A stretch of 64,000 nucleotides of DNA from Endothia cerciana (Eukaryota > Ascomycota > Sordariomycetes > Diaporthales > Cryphonectriaceae). Positions 45,420 to 55,050 of the stretch are shown one piece after another. Position numbers and translations under genes: made by a program. Where the stretch lies: assembly GCA_026119935.1 (NCBI GenBank), contig JALRMH010000007.1:1045097-1109096 (forward strand), in the 5' to 3' direction. The notes under the pieces were generated by a model. The model saw only the letters and a program-made list of their open reading frames with translations, ran no database searches and had not been told where the DNA came from. Position 1 is the stretch's first letter. Each line of letters begins with the position of its first letter.

Positions 45420-46909
45420 TCACACGAACGGCAACAACTTGTTCCGCCTCCACAAGACGGCCCAGCCTCCAAAGACCGACGACAGCCCCGTGAAGATGAT
45501 AAGTGGCCCGTACGACGTCCCATAGCCGAAATTTCCGAGCGAGCTACCACTGCCAGCCTTGAGCAGCGGGACGCCGGCCAGACCACCACTTACATACCCA
45601 ACACCCCTGGCCCCGTTGAGCAGGCCGTAGATCATGCCGATATCAACGGCCTCGTTCCTGTCCGCGGCCTCACGCTCGAGCTCGTTCAGCACGCTACCCC
45701 ACGTGGCGCTGTAGCCGCCGGCGAAGAAGCCGAACGTGATGGAAAAGAGCACCAGGAGCGCCATGCTCCCCTGCGAGGTCAGGCCCCAGAACAGGAAGGC
45801 GGCGAGCGCGGAGCCCAGGGCGGAGATGCACGTGACGGTCGAGGCCGCGAGGGACAGGCGCCGGTTGTCGCTCAGGTACCCGAAGAAGGAGCTCGCCACG
45901 ATGCCCGGGATGTTGAAGATGGTCAGCAGCAGCGTGGCGGACGTCTGGCTCAGCAGCGCCACCTCGTGCGCGTACGTGTTGAGGTACGTCTGCGGGATGC
46001 CGTACCCGGAGCTCTGCAGCACGATGGCGGTGATGTAGATGTAGATGGTCCTGTGGCGCAGGAAGTGCCAGGGGATCCTGTGCGCCCGCGGCGGCGGCGT
46101 CGTCGTGCCGCCGCCGCCGGTGCTGCCGAGGCTGGAGGGGTGGGTGCGGACGAGGAAGATGGCCGGGACGCTCGTGGCGGCGACGATGGCAGTCCAGACG
46201 CGCAGCGCCGTGCGGAAGTCGTACCGGTCGAGCAGGGCGCGCAGGATGAAGGGGCAGGCCGAGCCGACGACGTTCTTGCACGAGAAGACGATGCCGTACG
46301 CCACGGCGCGGCGGTTCGTGTTGAACCACTCGCCGAGGGAGAGGGTCGTGGGGCTGTAGACGAGGGCACAGCCGAGGGGCGCGAGGACGCCCTGCGTGGC
46401 GACGAGGTGCCAGACGTCCGTGCTGAAGGAGGACAGCACGAAGCTCAGGCACATGAGCAGGGCGCCGCAGAGGGCCGCGGCCTGGCGCCACCTCGCCCAG
46501 CGCTTGGTGAAGGCCGCGAAGAGGAAGGGCATGGAGATGTAGACCACCCCGTTGAAGGTCGTCCCGATGATGCCGGTCAGGTCCTGGTTGCCCTCCAGCG
46601 TCCAGTTCCCCGAGAAGTACTCCTGGAACACGCCGTAGCTCATCACAAAGCCTGCCGCACCCCGGCTGTAAGTCATATGGGCGCTAATGAGGGTGAGGCT
46701 CGGGCTTGCGTACCCCATATTGGCAGCTGCAGTATGCCATTGCCGATGAGGACACAGGTCCTCCTCATCTTCATCCCATCTTGCCTCCGTTGCTGGTCTT
46801 GGTCCGGTTCTGGTGATGATTCCCGTGGGGTTGTTGCCCTCTGGAGCTCGTGCTCGCAGAGGTCAGGTGCCGCGTACTCACGCAACGTGATGGTCTCGGC
46901 CGACGACAT
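45420..46909 (-). CDS. MFS monocarboxylate-type (MCT) transporter
   Basis: A membrane transporter of the fungal MCT-like MFS group. Most of the protein is one open frame, 46792-45420. A short first exon 46909-46882 (MSSAETITL) ends in a strong donor GTGAGTACG. The acceptor is uncertain: the site at 46793 gives an 88-89 bp intron and a 466-residue protein, while an earlier CAG at 46841 would give an unusually short 41-bp intron. Helices include SLTLISAHMTYSRGAAGFVM and VVYISMPFLFAAFTKRW. A loop follows (EWFNTNRRAVAYGIVFSCKN), then YIYITAIVLQSSGYGIPQTY and FGFFAGGYSATWGSVLNELE. The conserved W-x-x-R-x(2)-A and G-x-R-G motifs of the family are present. Substrate unknown; MCT-like fungal members carry carboxylates or other organic compounds. 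No pathway partner lies nearby. Confidence 0.85.
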
Positions 46910-47241
46910 GTTGACGATATCTACAGCCGAGCCCAGCCGGAAAGGCTACGATTATTACTCGGTAGGGCCATGACCCATCTTATAGGATGCGGGCAGCGAT
47001 GATGACCTCAGCGGTGATATGACGAGATCCCTGCATCTCCGCCCTTTGTCTCCAGGTGTTGCCGCCGCCACGCCTTTCGTGGGTGCCGATCTCGGTCCCA
47101 CTTCATCCTGTCGCATGCACTGAGTGTCAAGGGGGGGTCACACCGACCTGCCAAAATGAGGATTCTCGAGCCGAAGTCGCGCTCGTGGGTATTTTTGTTG
47201 CTGGAGATCAAGATAGACAGAGGAGTGTTCACAGGGTCCGC
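46910..47241. other. Intergenic between tandem minus-strand genes
   Basis: About 330 bp holding the MFS promoter and the 3' flank of the PI-PLC gene. Nothing else seen. Confidence 0.5.
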
Positions 47242-49464
47242 TCAGAAGTTGGTCTCGATCAGCCTCGCCACGAGATCGCTGTCCTCGGGCAGCTCCGGAT
47301 AGTCCAGATTAACTACGCCCAGCCTCTTCCTCCCGCCGCCCAGACCTCGCAGGTGGTCTCTTGTCCTCACATTCATGCCCTCCACCCACTTGCCAAAGAA
47401 GTGGAGATCGCTGTGAGCGCCCACGGCGATCCACTTCGCCTCTGCCACCTCGCCATGCTCGACCGGATCGCCCACGGCAGAGCAGAAGTTGATGAACCAT
47501 GTCTGCTCCGGGTCCGTGTCCTCTCCCACATCCGGCCCCTGGCCAGCTGCCCTCGCCATCATCTTCTGGACGAAGTCCTGCTTGGAGGACACAAGGTCGT
47601 TCAGCCCGCAGCGCTTGGCGTATTTCCACTTGTCCTGCAGATGTACTTTGACGCCGGTGGGCGTCTCGATCGTGAAGTCCGGGTTGTCGTCAAGCCACTT
47701 CTCGAGATCAAGGCCCATCCTCTCGGTAGGCTCGACGTCTGGGTCGCCGCTGTACCGTCGCAGGAGGACCACCTTGCCCCTGATGTCACCGAGTCTTGCC
47801 GTAGTTGGCTCGGAGTACCACCTCTTTGACCCGTCGTCGTATGCCGGTGTGCTCTCGATGGCCTCCTTCACGGCGTTGTAGAATACCTGCGGCTGTTCTT
47901 GTTGTTCCTTGGAACTATCGTCGTTGTTGATCGAGATCAAGACCGTCTCCGTGGCGCGCCTGTCCTCCTTGGGCCCGATGAAGTCGAAGACCTGTCCCAT
48001 GACATCGTCGAACGACAGTCCTTTGGGCAGCCCAATAGGCATGCCGCCGTGGTAGCAGTAGAGCTTGTTGTCGTCGTGCCGCCGCAGCCGCAGGTCAAAA
48101 AACCGTATGCCCAGCGCGAGCTGCTGCGTGATGCCGAGGTACTGCGTCCGCACGAAGGGGACGTTGCTCCTCGCGCAGCTGTCGTGCGTGCCGGGGACTG
48201 TCATGCCGCTCAGCCACGTCTCATCGGGGACCGAGCCCATCCACGTCTTGAGGTCATAGTCCAGCACGGGCCTGCTGAACCAGTGCAGGTCGCCCTTCCA
48301 CTTGCCGGCGAACACGCAGTGCACCCGCCCGTTCACCAGGGCCATCTGCGGCGGGAACCTCGCCTTGACGTCGCTCCCGCCAACGTGCTCTGGCGAGCCC
48401 CATTCCTTGCCGTCCTTGTGGGCGGCGACGTACACCCAGTCGTGCTCGACGAAGCCCAGATAGGCCTTCCCGCCGTAGCTCGCCGCGCTCACGCCCCTTG
48501 CCGCCTTGCCCTCGGACACGTCGTCCGTGGGGCTCCACGACCACCCGCCCTCAGTATAGTCGTAACGGTAGCCCACGATCTCGGCGCCGCCGCCCGCAGA
48601 CTCGCAGAGGAGGTGCAGCGCGCCGTTGAGGACGAACAGGGCCGGGGCGCCCTGGTACTTCCCCTTTGCGTCCACCCCGGGGGGCGCAGCCCCGGGCGGC
48701 AACACGGCCGACGCCTCCGACCACGTCTGAGAGTGGACGTCGAATACGGCATGCCACAGGCCCCCGTCGCCGTCGATGTAGGCCAGGAACAGCTTGTTAT
48801 GGAAGGCCACCAGCGCCGGGTCCCGCGTCTTCTCCCCGGCGACGCACCCCGCCGGCAGGCCCTCCTGCCGCACCCACGCGGCCTCCTCGTCCGCGTCGTA
48901 CAGGAAATGGACCATCTGGCCCGTCCCGGCGGACACGACGACGGCGTGCAGCACGCCGTTGAGGTTCGCGACCACGGGGATGCCGCCCCCCTTGCCGTCG
49001 TAGGGGAACGTGCCCCGCGCGCCGAACTCGTCGCCGTGGCTCTCGGGCGTGGTCGCCGCGTAGTAGATGTTGTCGTCGAAGTCCGCCCAGACGACCCAGA
49101 GCTGGCCGCGGTGCGTGGCGAGGGAGGGCGGCGCCTTGCCGCGGACGGAATCCTTGCTGCGGTCCGCGAGGAGCAGGAAGCCCTGCTCCGTCGGGCCCTG
49201 GGGGACCCAGGTGGATGGTGCGGTGTCCAACATGCTGGTGGAAAGGCTGAGGGCTCGTCGATAAGGGTCCAGTGGACGTCGACCGTCAAGCTGCATAGAG
49301 ATGTGCCAAGACGGGAGGTTGGGGGTCGGATCGTGGGTCTTGGTCATTATCCGGGTGAGGGGGGGGGGCGGGCAGTAAGTATGCACGTCAGCAGGAGCTG
49401 GACACTTATGAAGACCAGCTTGTTTGAGGTGTGTGGTATTGACAGGGTCCATTTCCTGCTTCAT
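47242..49464 (-). CDS. PI-PLC X-domain protein with N-terminal propeller/lectin-like repeats
   Basis: A single-exon 740-residue protein. The C-terminal ~330 residues are a bacterial-type phosphatidylinositol-specific phospholipase C X domain. The two catalytic histidines are visible: His427 in SGMTVPGTHDSCARS and His472 in KLYCYHGGMPIG; GIRFFDLRLRR and ETVLISINND contribute the active-site arginine and acidic residues. Such enzymes cleave phosphoinositides or GPI anchors without calcium. Residues about 95-400 are a series of ~50-residue beta repeats with GQLWVVWAD, GVLHAVVVS, KLFLAYIDGDGGLWHAVF, GALHLLCES, KAYLGFVEHDWVYVA and GRVHCVFAGKWKGDLHWF. They look like a propeller or lectin module. 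No clear signal peptide is seen. The start is ATG 49464; internal ATGs at 49347 and 49233 are credible alternatives because the first 75 residues are weakly structured. Confidence 0.85.
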   Translation of the reverse strand: MKQEMDPVNTTHLKQAGLHKCPAPADVHTYCPPPPLTRIMTKTHDPTPNLPSWHISMQLDGRRPLDPYRRALSLSTSMLDTAPSTWVPQGPTEQGFLLLADRSKDSVRGKAPPSLATHRGQLWVVWADFDDNIYYAATTPESHGDEFGARGTFPYDGKGGGIPVVANLNGVLHAVVVSAGTGQMVHFLYDADEEAAWVRQEGLPAGCVAGEKTRDPALVAFHNKLFLAYIDGDGGLWHAVFDVHSQTWSEASAVLPPGAAPPGVDAKGKYQGAPALFVLNGALHLLCESAGGGAEIVGYRYDYTEGGWSWSPTDDVSEGKAARGVSAASYGGKAYLGFVEHDWVYVAAHKDGKEWGSPEHVGGSDVKARFPPQMALVNGRVHCVFAGKWKGDLHWFSRPVLDYDLKTWMGSVPDETWLSGMTVPGTHDSCARSNVPFVRTQYLGITQQLALGIRFFDLRLRRHDDNKLYCYHGGMPIGLPKGLSFDDVMGQVFDFIGPKEDRRATETVLISINNDDSSKEQQEQPQVFYNAVKEAIESTPAYDDGSKRWYSEPTTARLGDIRGKVVLLRRYSGDPDVEPTERMGLDLEKWLDDNPDFTIETPTGVKVHLQDKWKYAKRCGLNDLVSSKQDFVQKMMARAAGQGPDVGEDTDPEQTWFINFCSAVGDPVEHGEVAEAKWIAVGAHSDLHFFGKWVEGMNVRTRDHLRGLGGGRKRLGVVNLDYPELPEDSDLVARLIETNF

Positions 49465-49742
49465 GGCCCCATCTCTGGTGTGCTGCGGCTGTGGTGTGGG
49501 TCAGGGGCCTCTAAGTATAATTACCTGATCCTTGCCAGTCCTCCGGGCCGTGATGTACGCGCATAAGGGTCGGAAACGACACCTTGAAGAGGTCTTTTCA
49601 TATGAGATTGGTGATCGCGAGCACACTGCAAAGGATGTATATTGTAATATTCAATCTTGCCAAAATAATGAATCATGGTGTCTCGTGTCTCGTGTCTCGT
49701 GTAGTCTGAAAGAGAAGATGACTAAAAAATATTGATATACTA

Positions 49743-49800
<58 letters not shown>

Positions 49801-50025
49801 GAGAGGGAAGAAGGAGAAGAGAAATGATGTTCCTTAGCCGTGCCTAAGACCCGTCCGGTGCCTATGCTATTGGGCCGGTTCGTGATGTTGCCCATTCCAT
49901 CATGCCACAGAACAAGAGTCCAGATACTGCCTACTCAAGAGGCGGACTGATCCCTCGAGATTGTTAGCTTTCCGTGTGAGTTAGGTCCTGTTTCCAAGAG
50001 ATACAGAGCGTTCGGTAGGTTCGTG
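49465..50025. other. Intergenic with (AG)24 microsatellite
   Basis: Promoter of the PI-PLC gene, a tandem TCTCGTG triplet near 49679-49702, and a long (AG)n array. No gene. Confidence 0.55.
49749..49796. repeat. (AG)24 microsatellite
   Basis: A 48-bp perfect dinucleotide array, flanked by AAAGAAAG and GAAAGAGAG. Confidence 0.97.
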
Positions 50026-50853
50026 TCATACCTCATCCACCACCTCCCTTGACTTCTCGGTCTTCTGCAGCTGGTAGACGATCCAGCCTGAATACCCTGC
50101 TCATTTTCTTTGTACCTCGCTTCTAGCGCAGCCCTCCAGGACGCGATCTCCTCCACATCTTCCTTGTCGACACGCGATGATCCAGGAGAGAAGACGTCGA
50201 GTAGAGCGGTGCCAAGGAGGGGGTACTTCTCCTCTGCTGCTTCGGTACTTCAGACACGCGCCGGCGTTTAATTGTTTCGTGCTGGAGCACCTTGATCCCT
50301 GGGGTCTACCTCATCTTTGAGCTTGAACGCGGTGACACGAAGCCCTTCGAAGGGCCGTTTCTGTCCCTGTTCATCCTTCATCAGATCGTCGAGGTGATCG
50401 TTGAAGTCACGCCCACAAGCGGCCCAGCACCCGGTTCCTCATCTGCCGGCTGTGGCCGCTGTCGGGGTCGATCACCAGGAGCGTCGATTCAGAGCCTGGC
50501 ATTAGTCGCCGCATCTGTACACGTGTACGAAAAGTTATAAGACGCCTGTGGGTAACGAAAAGAATGCTGAAGCGAGCCAAGGGGAAACGAGGGCGCACCT
50601 CCGAAGCTAGAGAGCAGGGCGGCCGGAGCATAGGCCACCCAGCCAAGGGGAAAAGGCGACCGGCGTGATGGCGCTCTTGATGACGTCCGGCCCGACGAGC
50701 AAGCAGAACAGAGAGGACGTCGTTGGGACTCCGCCACTGCGCGGCCAGATAGGCCGCAACGGGTGTGGGACTCGCAGCCGGAATGGCGCCCTGTCGGCCG
50801 AATAGCTGTGCTGTGGGCGAAGGCGCTTGCCAGGACGACCATATCGGTGCCAT
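50026..50853 (-). pseudogene. Decayed fungal multi-pass membrane protein gene
   Basis: Read in three frames, this strand rebuilds pieces of a Pezizomycotina membrane-protein family I recognise only as uncharacterised. From ATG 50853: WSSWQAPSPTAQLFGRQGAI and AAYLAAQWRSPNDVLSVLL. After a frameshift comes LLVGPDVIKSAITPVAFS, then after another PLGWVAYAPAALLSSFGG. An intron-like gap precedes LMPGSESTLLVIDPDSGHSR and NRVLGRL. A third frameshift leads to DFNDHLDDLMKDEQGQKRPF and GLRVTAFKLKDEVDP, followed by stops. A C-terminal-like piece (EEKYPLLGTALLDVFSPGSS, then IASWRAALEARYKENEQG) lies at 50240-50090 and ends with a TGA at 50026. The expected membrane helices in the middle are absent. Several frameshifts plus an internal deletion make this a relic. 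Confidence 0.7.
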
Positions 50854-50939
50854 TTATAGACTATGATACCGCTCTTGATGACGTGAATTAAGTAATCTAA
50901 AGGAAGAAGGAAATTCGCTGGCTATGTGAGGGAGGCAGA

Positions 50940-51563
50940 TTGCCGTTTGGAAGTTGTTGCTGTTGTATGATGCAAGGCCAGATACGAAAGACGAGCAAGG
51001 CCAGACTGCACTACACTGGGCCGTCCGCAAGAACCAGTCTATTGCGATGGAGCTGCTCAGGTACTCGAATACCCACGAGCTGGGCATAGACATCAAAGAT
51101 TCTGAAGGGCGAAGTCACACTGGTGCTTGCAGCTGAGAGAGGATACACTCCTCTGGTGGAGGAAGTACTAGCATCAAACTTGAAGCTGAACACTCGGGAC
51201 GAAAAAGGACAGACACTGCTGCTGGTAGCAGCAGAGAGAGGGCATTATCTATTGGTGAGGGCGTTCCTAGGAATAGAAGCGGACCCAAATCTTCATGATG
51301 TTCGAGGACGCACAGCATTATCACAATCAGCACGGAATGGGCATGAAGAGGTTGTGGAAATTCTCTTCTCCACCAAGAAACCAAAACAAAACTTGGAAAC
51401 TCGAGATGATAGACTCGAAGACAATCAGACCAACCTCCATCGTACCGCTCCAACGAATGGTCTACACAGGCCGGGAGCGTTCATAAGAAGTTTCGGGAGT
51501 CGTCATGGATCACGTAAGATTGTCAGTGGCATGTGGGTTCCTAGCGAGCCCTCATGGCGTTGA
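50940..51563 (+). pseudogene. Ankyrin-repeat gene fragment with a frameshift
   Basis: Ankyrin repeats are evident in two frames. First frame: DTKDEQGQTALHWAVRKNQS and IDIKDSEGR. Second frame, after a shift near 51107-51120: LVLAAERGYTPLVEEVLAS, then NTRDEKGQTLLLVAAERGHY and DVRGRTALSQSARNGHEEVV. The spacing is about 33 residues per repeat. There is no ATG with a plausible N-terminus upstream (the open frame begins only at TTG 50954), and the 3' part loses repeat character before a stop at 51563. It is probably the C-terminal remnant of a larger ankyrin or NLR-like protein. A single sequencing error could account for the frameshift but not for the missing N-terminus. Confidence 0.75.
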
Positions 51564-52229
51564 ATAATAATCAGCTATTTGTTTCGAAACGCCGAATCTG
51601 GGCACTTCAATCGAGCTTACTCCCCAAATCTGGGCCGGGAGAGGCGTTCATCAGACCGTCTGAGCTCATCAAATGTTGATCACATTTCATGGTCATGACC
51701 ATTGTATTGGCGCCGGACGACCCCATACCCGCGGGTAACCGGCACAGAATCTCGGCTGTGCGATCCGGTGGATATGGTAGAAGTAAGGTGATGACTTCCT
51801 CTTGAACCAGAATACTTCTCAGCTCCTGGAGGGACTTCTCTCGTACCTGGCGCGTCTCGGCCAACCTCCGGCCCCCACATGATATCGAAAGGCACCTTTG
51901 GCCCTTTTGCAGAATGTTGTGTGTCGTGAAGGATTCAGCTCAAGACCGATCTCACAGACCAGCCAGATCAAAGACCAGCAAGACCAATTATAGCAGTCAA
52001 AGGTGTCCGAATAGTAGGGCAACATCATCTATTTCTAGAGGCAACAACGATGCCAACAGCACCAGGGCTCGAGGAGTATATCAGGTGGGCCCTACGCTCG
52101 CCTCTCGAGTCCACTCGGTGTTCCTCAACAGGCCAGTATCAGCATCACAAGAACCAACAGTGAACAATCCGGCCAATCTTTCTTGATCACATCAGAACTT
52201 CTTTTGCATTCCACAGTCGAATATTGAAA
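51564..52229. other. Intergenic, leader of secreted-protein gene
   Basis: No complete gene. A plus-strand stretch at 51995-52110 reads AVKGVRIVGQHHLFLEATTM and then PGLEEYIRWALRS, which looks protein-like but lacks a start and is quickly followed by a stop; it may be another small relic. Confidence 0.4.
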
Positions 52230-52638
52230 ATGGTCGCCATCAAGGGCTTCGTCCTCCTCGCCATCAGCGCCCTCGCCGTAGCCTCCCCCGCCGAGCCGCG
52301 CGGCGAGAAGGAGGCCCAGGTCAAGGTGTTCACCGGCACGACTTGTGGTTCGCTGGCAAACACCTACACGTGGCAGGGGAGCGGCACCACGTCCCAGTGC
52401 TGGAAGGTTAGCGACATTGGCTCATACCAAGCAGTCGACAAGTATGGCTTCTCCTCCCCCCCCTTCCCGCGGTGCTCCTTTCATACCTTTCGGGAGGAAG
52501 TGAGTATTAGCTGACCTTACCTGCAGCGGCTGCAAGACGTACCTCTGGGCCAACTCTGACTGTACCGGCCAGAAGTGGAAGGTCAAGAACGCCGAGTGCA
52601 ACAGCCTGGAGTTCTCCGCCGTCTCTATCAAGTGCTAG
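52230..52638 (+). CDS. Small secreted cysteine-rich protein
   Basis: The model has two exons, 52230-52441 and 52527-52638 (85-bp intron with a GCTGAC branch and CTGCAG acceptor; 107 residues). Residues 1-18 are a signal peptide (MVAIKGFVLLAISALAVA) with likely cleavage just after, followed by a short charged stretch PRGEKEAQ. The mature part is about 80 residues with six cysteines (39, 57, 73, 83, 95, 107). It is rich in aromatic and beta-forming residues (VKVFTGTTCGSL, YTWQGSG, SQCWKVSDIG, KTYLWANSDCTGQKWKV), suggesting a disulfide-stabilised beta fold. It would be exported to the cell exterior. Size, signal and cysteine content fit fungal effector-like or surface proteins, but no named family was recognised. 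Splicing is needed: the unspliced frame stops at 52514. Confidence 0.85.
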
Positions 52639-53544
52639 ACATGCTAGTTCCCCTTCTGCTTCAGACTGGTACCATACAGGTTATGGATTGAAGGATGTTT
52701 GCCAAAGCGTTTACGGTGGTCGGATAAGTTGGTAACAGGAGTTTACAGGAGGCGCGGGTACTTGGGTCGCTATTTCGGAAGGGCTGGTCCTTCTAGGTTA
52801 CGTCCTTGCGTTATTCACGTGCAATGATAAGCTGGTATTTCTGTTCCTATACGCTTCGACCCAGTGGACGCGCTATGAGGTCGAGTCGACCCGATTCACG
52901 CCTTAAGCATTTGCCTTCAGGCATAAAGAGATGGAGCCAGTCCTTGGTAAGATTAAGATCTGGCATTTCAGATGTTAAGGGAAGGGTCTTCTAGCTCTCC
53001 TCACTCGGATAATCACCATGTGTCCATGCTTTGCGAGGCCGAACGTCATAATTAGACCACAGATCACCTCCATCTGACTTCTTCTGGAGGATACTCGAAC
53101 GTCTTTAGAGCTGCGGGAGATGCACTAATCACCAGGAGCGTTGGATAACCTTCAACTGGTGCTTCTATACAATTATAGTCCTCTTGGCGGGTTCTGGACT
53201 TCCATTGGAGAATGACTAGTGTTGGTTTGCAAATGACAGGCCAATCCTCATTCGTATAGAGACTTGGAAACGACACCTCCAGATGCGTTATGCCTGTTCT
53301 GGAAATTCATATATCAGGACCAGGCCGCCATCCCAGGTTGACTTTGGAATCATACATGGACATGTAAGCACGTATCTCTGTATAAAATGACCAGAGGGTC
53401 TCCTATCTTTCCGGGCATTCTCACTGTCTCCAACAGACCAGACCCAAAGACGCCCTCAGTCATAGCTTTCATGACGGGATCTTGTACATCTCAAGTACAT
53501 TGGTTGCCCAAATCCACACTTGCATCGAACTCAAACCACCTACC
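52639..53544. other. Intergenic with possible degenerate minus-strand coding pieces
   Basis: Minus-strand frames at 53276-53064 (FPSLYTNEDWPVICKPTLVI and APVEGYPTLLVISASPAALK) and 52994-52806 (MPDLNLTKDWLHLFMPEGKC and GRLDLIARPLGRS, then a stop) look more protein-like than chance. They are not joined by good splice signals and contain stops. No family was recognised. They may be remnants of one lost gene. Confidence 0.35.
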
Positions 53545-54513
53545 ATGGCCTCCAGCAATCCCGCCCACTCTGCTCAAGAACTGCTGCAGCGCAACGGGTG
53601 AGTACAGCACGGTTTGCACCCTGTCCACAGCCATGAGCTAATTCCGGAACAGACAGTACGCCAACACTCACAAGCCTGCTGTCTTCCTTAGTGAGGTGCC
53701 TCCAGGCAGTCCCAAGCCCAAGACCTTCATCTGTAGGATCCAGACCTTCTTCATTACGGAGCCCAGGGGAGGCGGGAGAGACCAGAGCAGCGATTGGTCT
53801 AGCGATGCATGGTGTCTTGGCTCGACAGATCGGTATTTCAACATCCTTGGTCGTGCAGTGCTAATCCAAGTCTCCCCCAGTCTGCTGCTTCGACCCTCGA
53901 TTGTGACCCCGTCGCCTTCCTGGACATGGACCCCTGGGGTGAGTCACCACCCCCAGGCGGATCAAAATGGCCCCTTCATATATCAGCTGCTCGATAAACC
54001 CGGCCTACTAATTGTATGCACTCAGATGCTCTTGTCCTCCGGAACGGCGGCGGCTCCGTGGCCCCTGCTCTCAACTCACTGATTGCCCTGGACTATCTCC
54101 TAGGCACTTTGGAGGATGTGCTTGTTATCCAGCACACCGGTGAGGCCATGTCTGCATACAGATGCGATGCGCCCGGCAAATATGACTGACGCTGGATGTA
54201 GACTGCGGCGCTCTCCTCATAACGGAGGGCGGTGTCAAACAGCACCTGAAGGAGAACCACCGTGGGACTGATGAGGCCATCGACGATCTCACATTCGATC
54301 TTGATCTCACGTAAGAGCACTCCCGCAACGCTGCTTGGCTTCTCGGGTGTATCTTACGTGAACATTTAATAACAACACTCTAGTCTCGAGGAACGCGTCC
54401 GGAAGAACGTCCAGCTCGTCAAGGAGTCGCCCCATCTCCGGGACGAGCTGAAGGCCCGTACCAAGGGGATGATCTATGATATCAAGACCGGCAGGGTCAC
54501 TGAGCTCCACTGA
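53545..54513 (+). pseudogene. Beta-carbonic anhydrase with a single-base insertion
   Basis: Six exons with clean splice sites: 53545-53597, 53653-53732, 53881-53938, 54026-54139, 54202-54310 and 54384-54513. They total 544 nt, one more than a multiple of three. The extra base is a T at 53901-53902 inside exon 3. There the frame reads CCFDPR and then hits TGA, whereas the next frame continues CDPVAFLDMDPW. Everything else is well preserved: MASSNPAHSAQELLQRN, AVFLSEVPPGSPKPKTFI, ALVLRNGGGSVAPALNSLIA, VLVIQHTDCGALLITEGG and KESPHLRDELKARTKGMIYD. The zinc-ligand motifs C-x-D-x-R and H-x-x-C are both visible. The family hydrates CO2 to bicarbonate. It is either a very young pseudogene or a sequencing error in an intact gene. 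Confidence 0.85.
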
Positions 54514-55050
54514 GCAGGATTGGAGAGCGCACAGAATGGTGCGTGGAGAGACTGCAACCAACCAGATGAATGCTACATTCTGAGCACATGAGCTGCCCAC
54601 CACTGAAGATGGGATCCAGACCAACCCTCTTCAGATTATAGCCTGAAGCCTTGCCATGTCTAGATTCCGTGTGACCCTGTGCTATTCTAGGATAACGCCT
54701 GCGGCTCTGGTTCTATTGAGAATCTCCTGAGACTCCTCGACGATATAAAAGTCAAAGAATACTGCTGCCTGACAGCGGCTCCTCCCCCCCCGGACTGCAT
54801 TGGCTGAGGCGTGTCTGTCAACCATTTTGATATCTTGCGAGATTCCGTACCCGGGTTGTTCCAAAAACGGGATGAACCCCCGTAATTGGATTCGTCAACC
54901 GCGACAAGGCCGTCGAGAGCTTGGTAGAGAATGGCTTGAAAATGCTGCTGGTCCAATAAGTTGCAGATGGTGGGGCTAAGGACCATAGCGGGAGTTTCTT
55001 GGACTGGACATCCACAGATCCAGTAGTCAGGCTACGGACCAACCAGTATA
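54514..55050. other. Intergenic between convergent genes
   Basis: 3' flanks of the carbonic anhydrase and RIB7. Only short open frames; nothing recognised. Confidence 0.5.

Noticed and set aside
46673..46909. 78-codon minus-strand frame as an uninterrupted N-terminus of the MFS transporter
   Set aside because: It contains a strong donor (GTGAGTACG) after nine codons and runs out of frame with the transporter; a short first exon plus intron explains it better.
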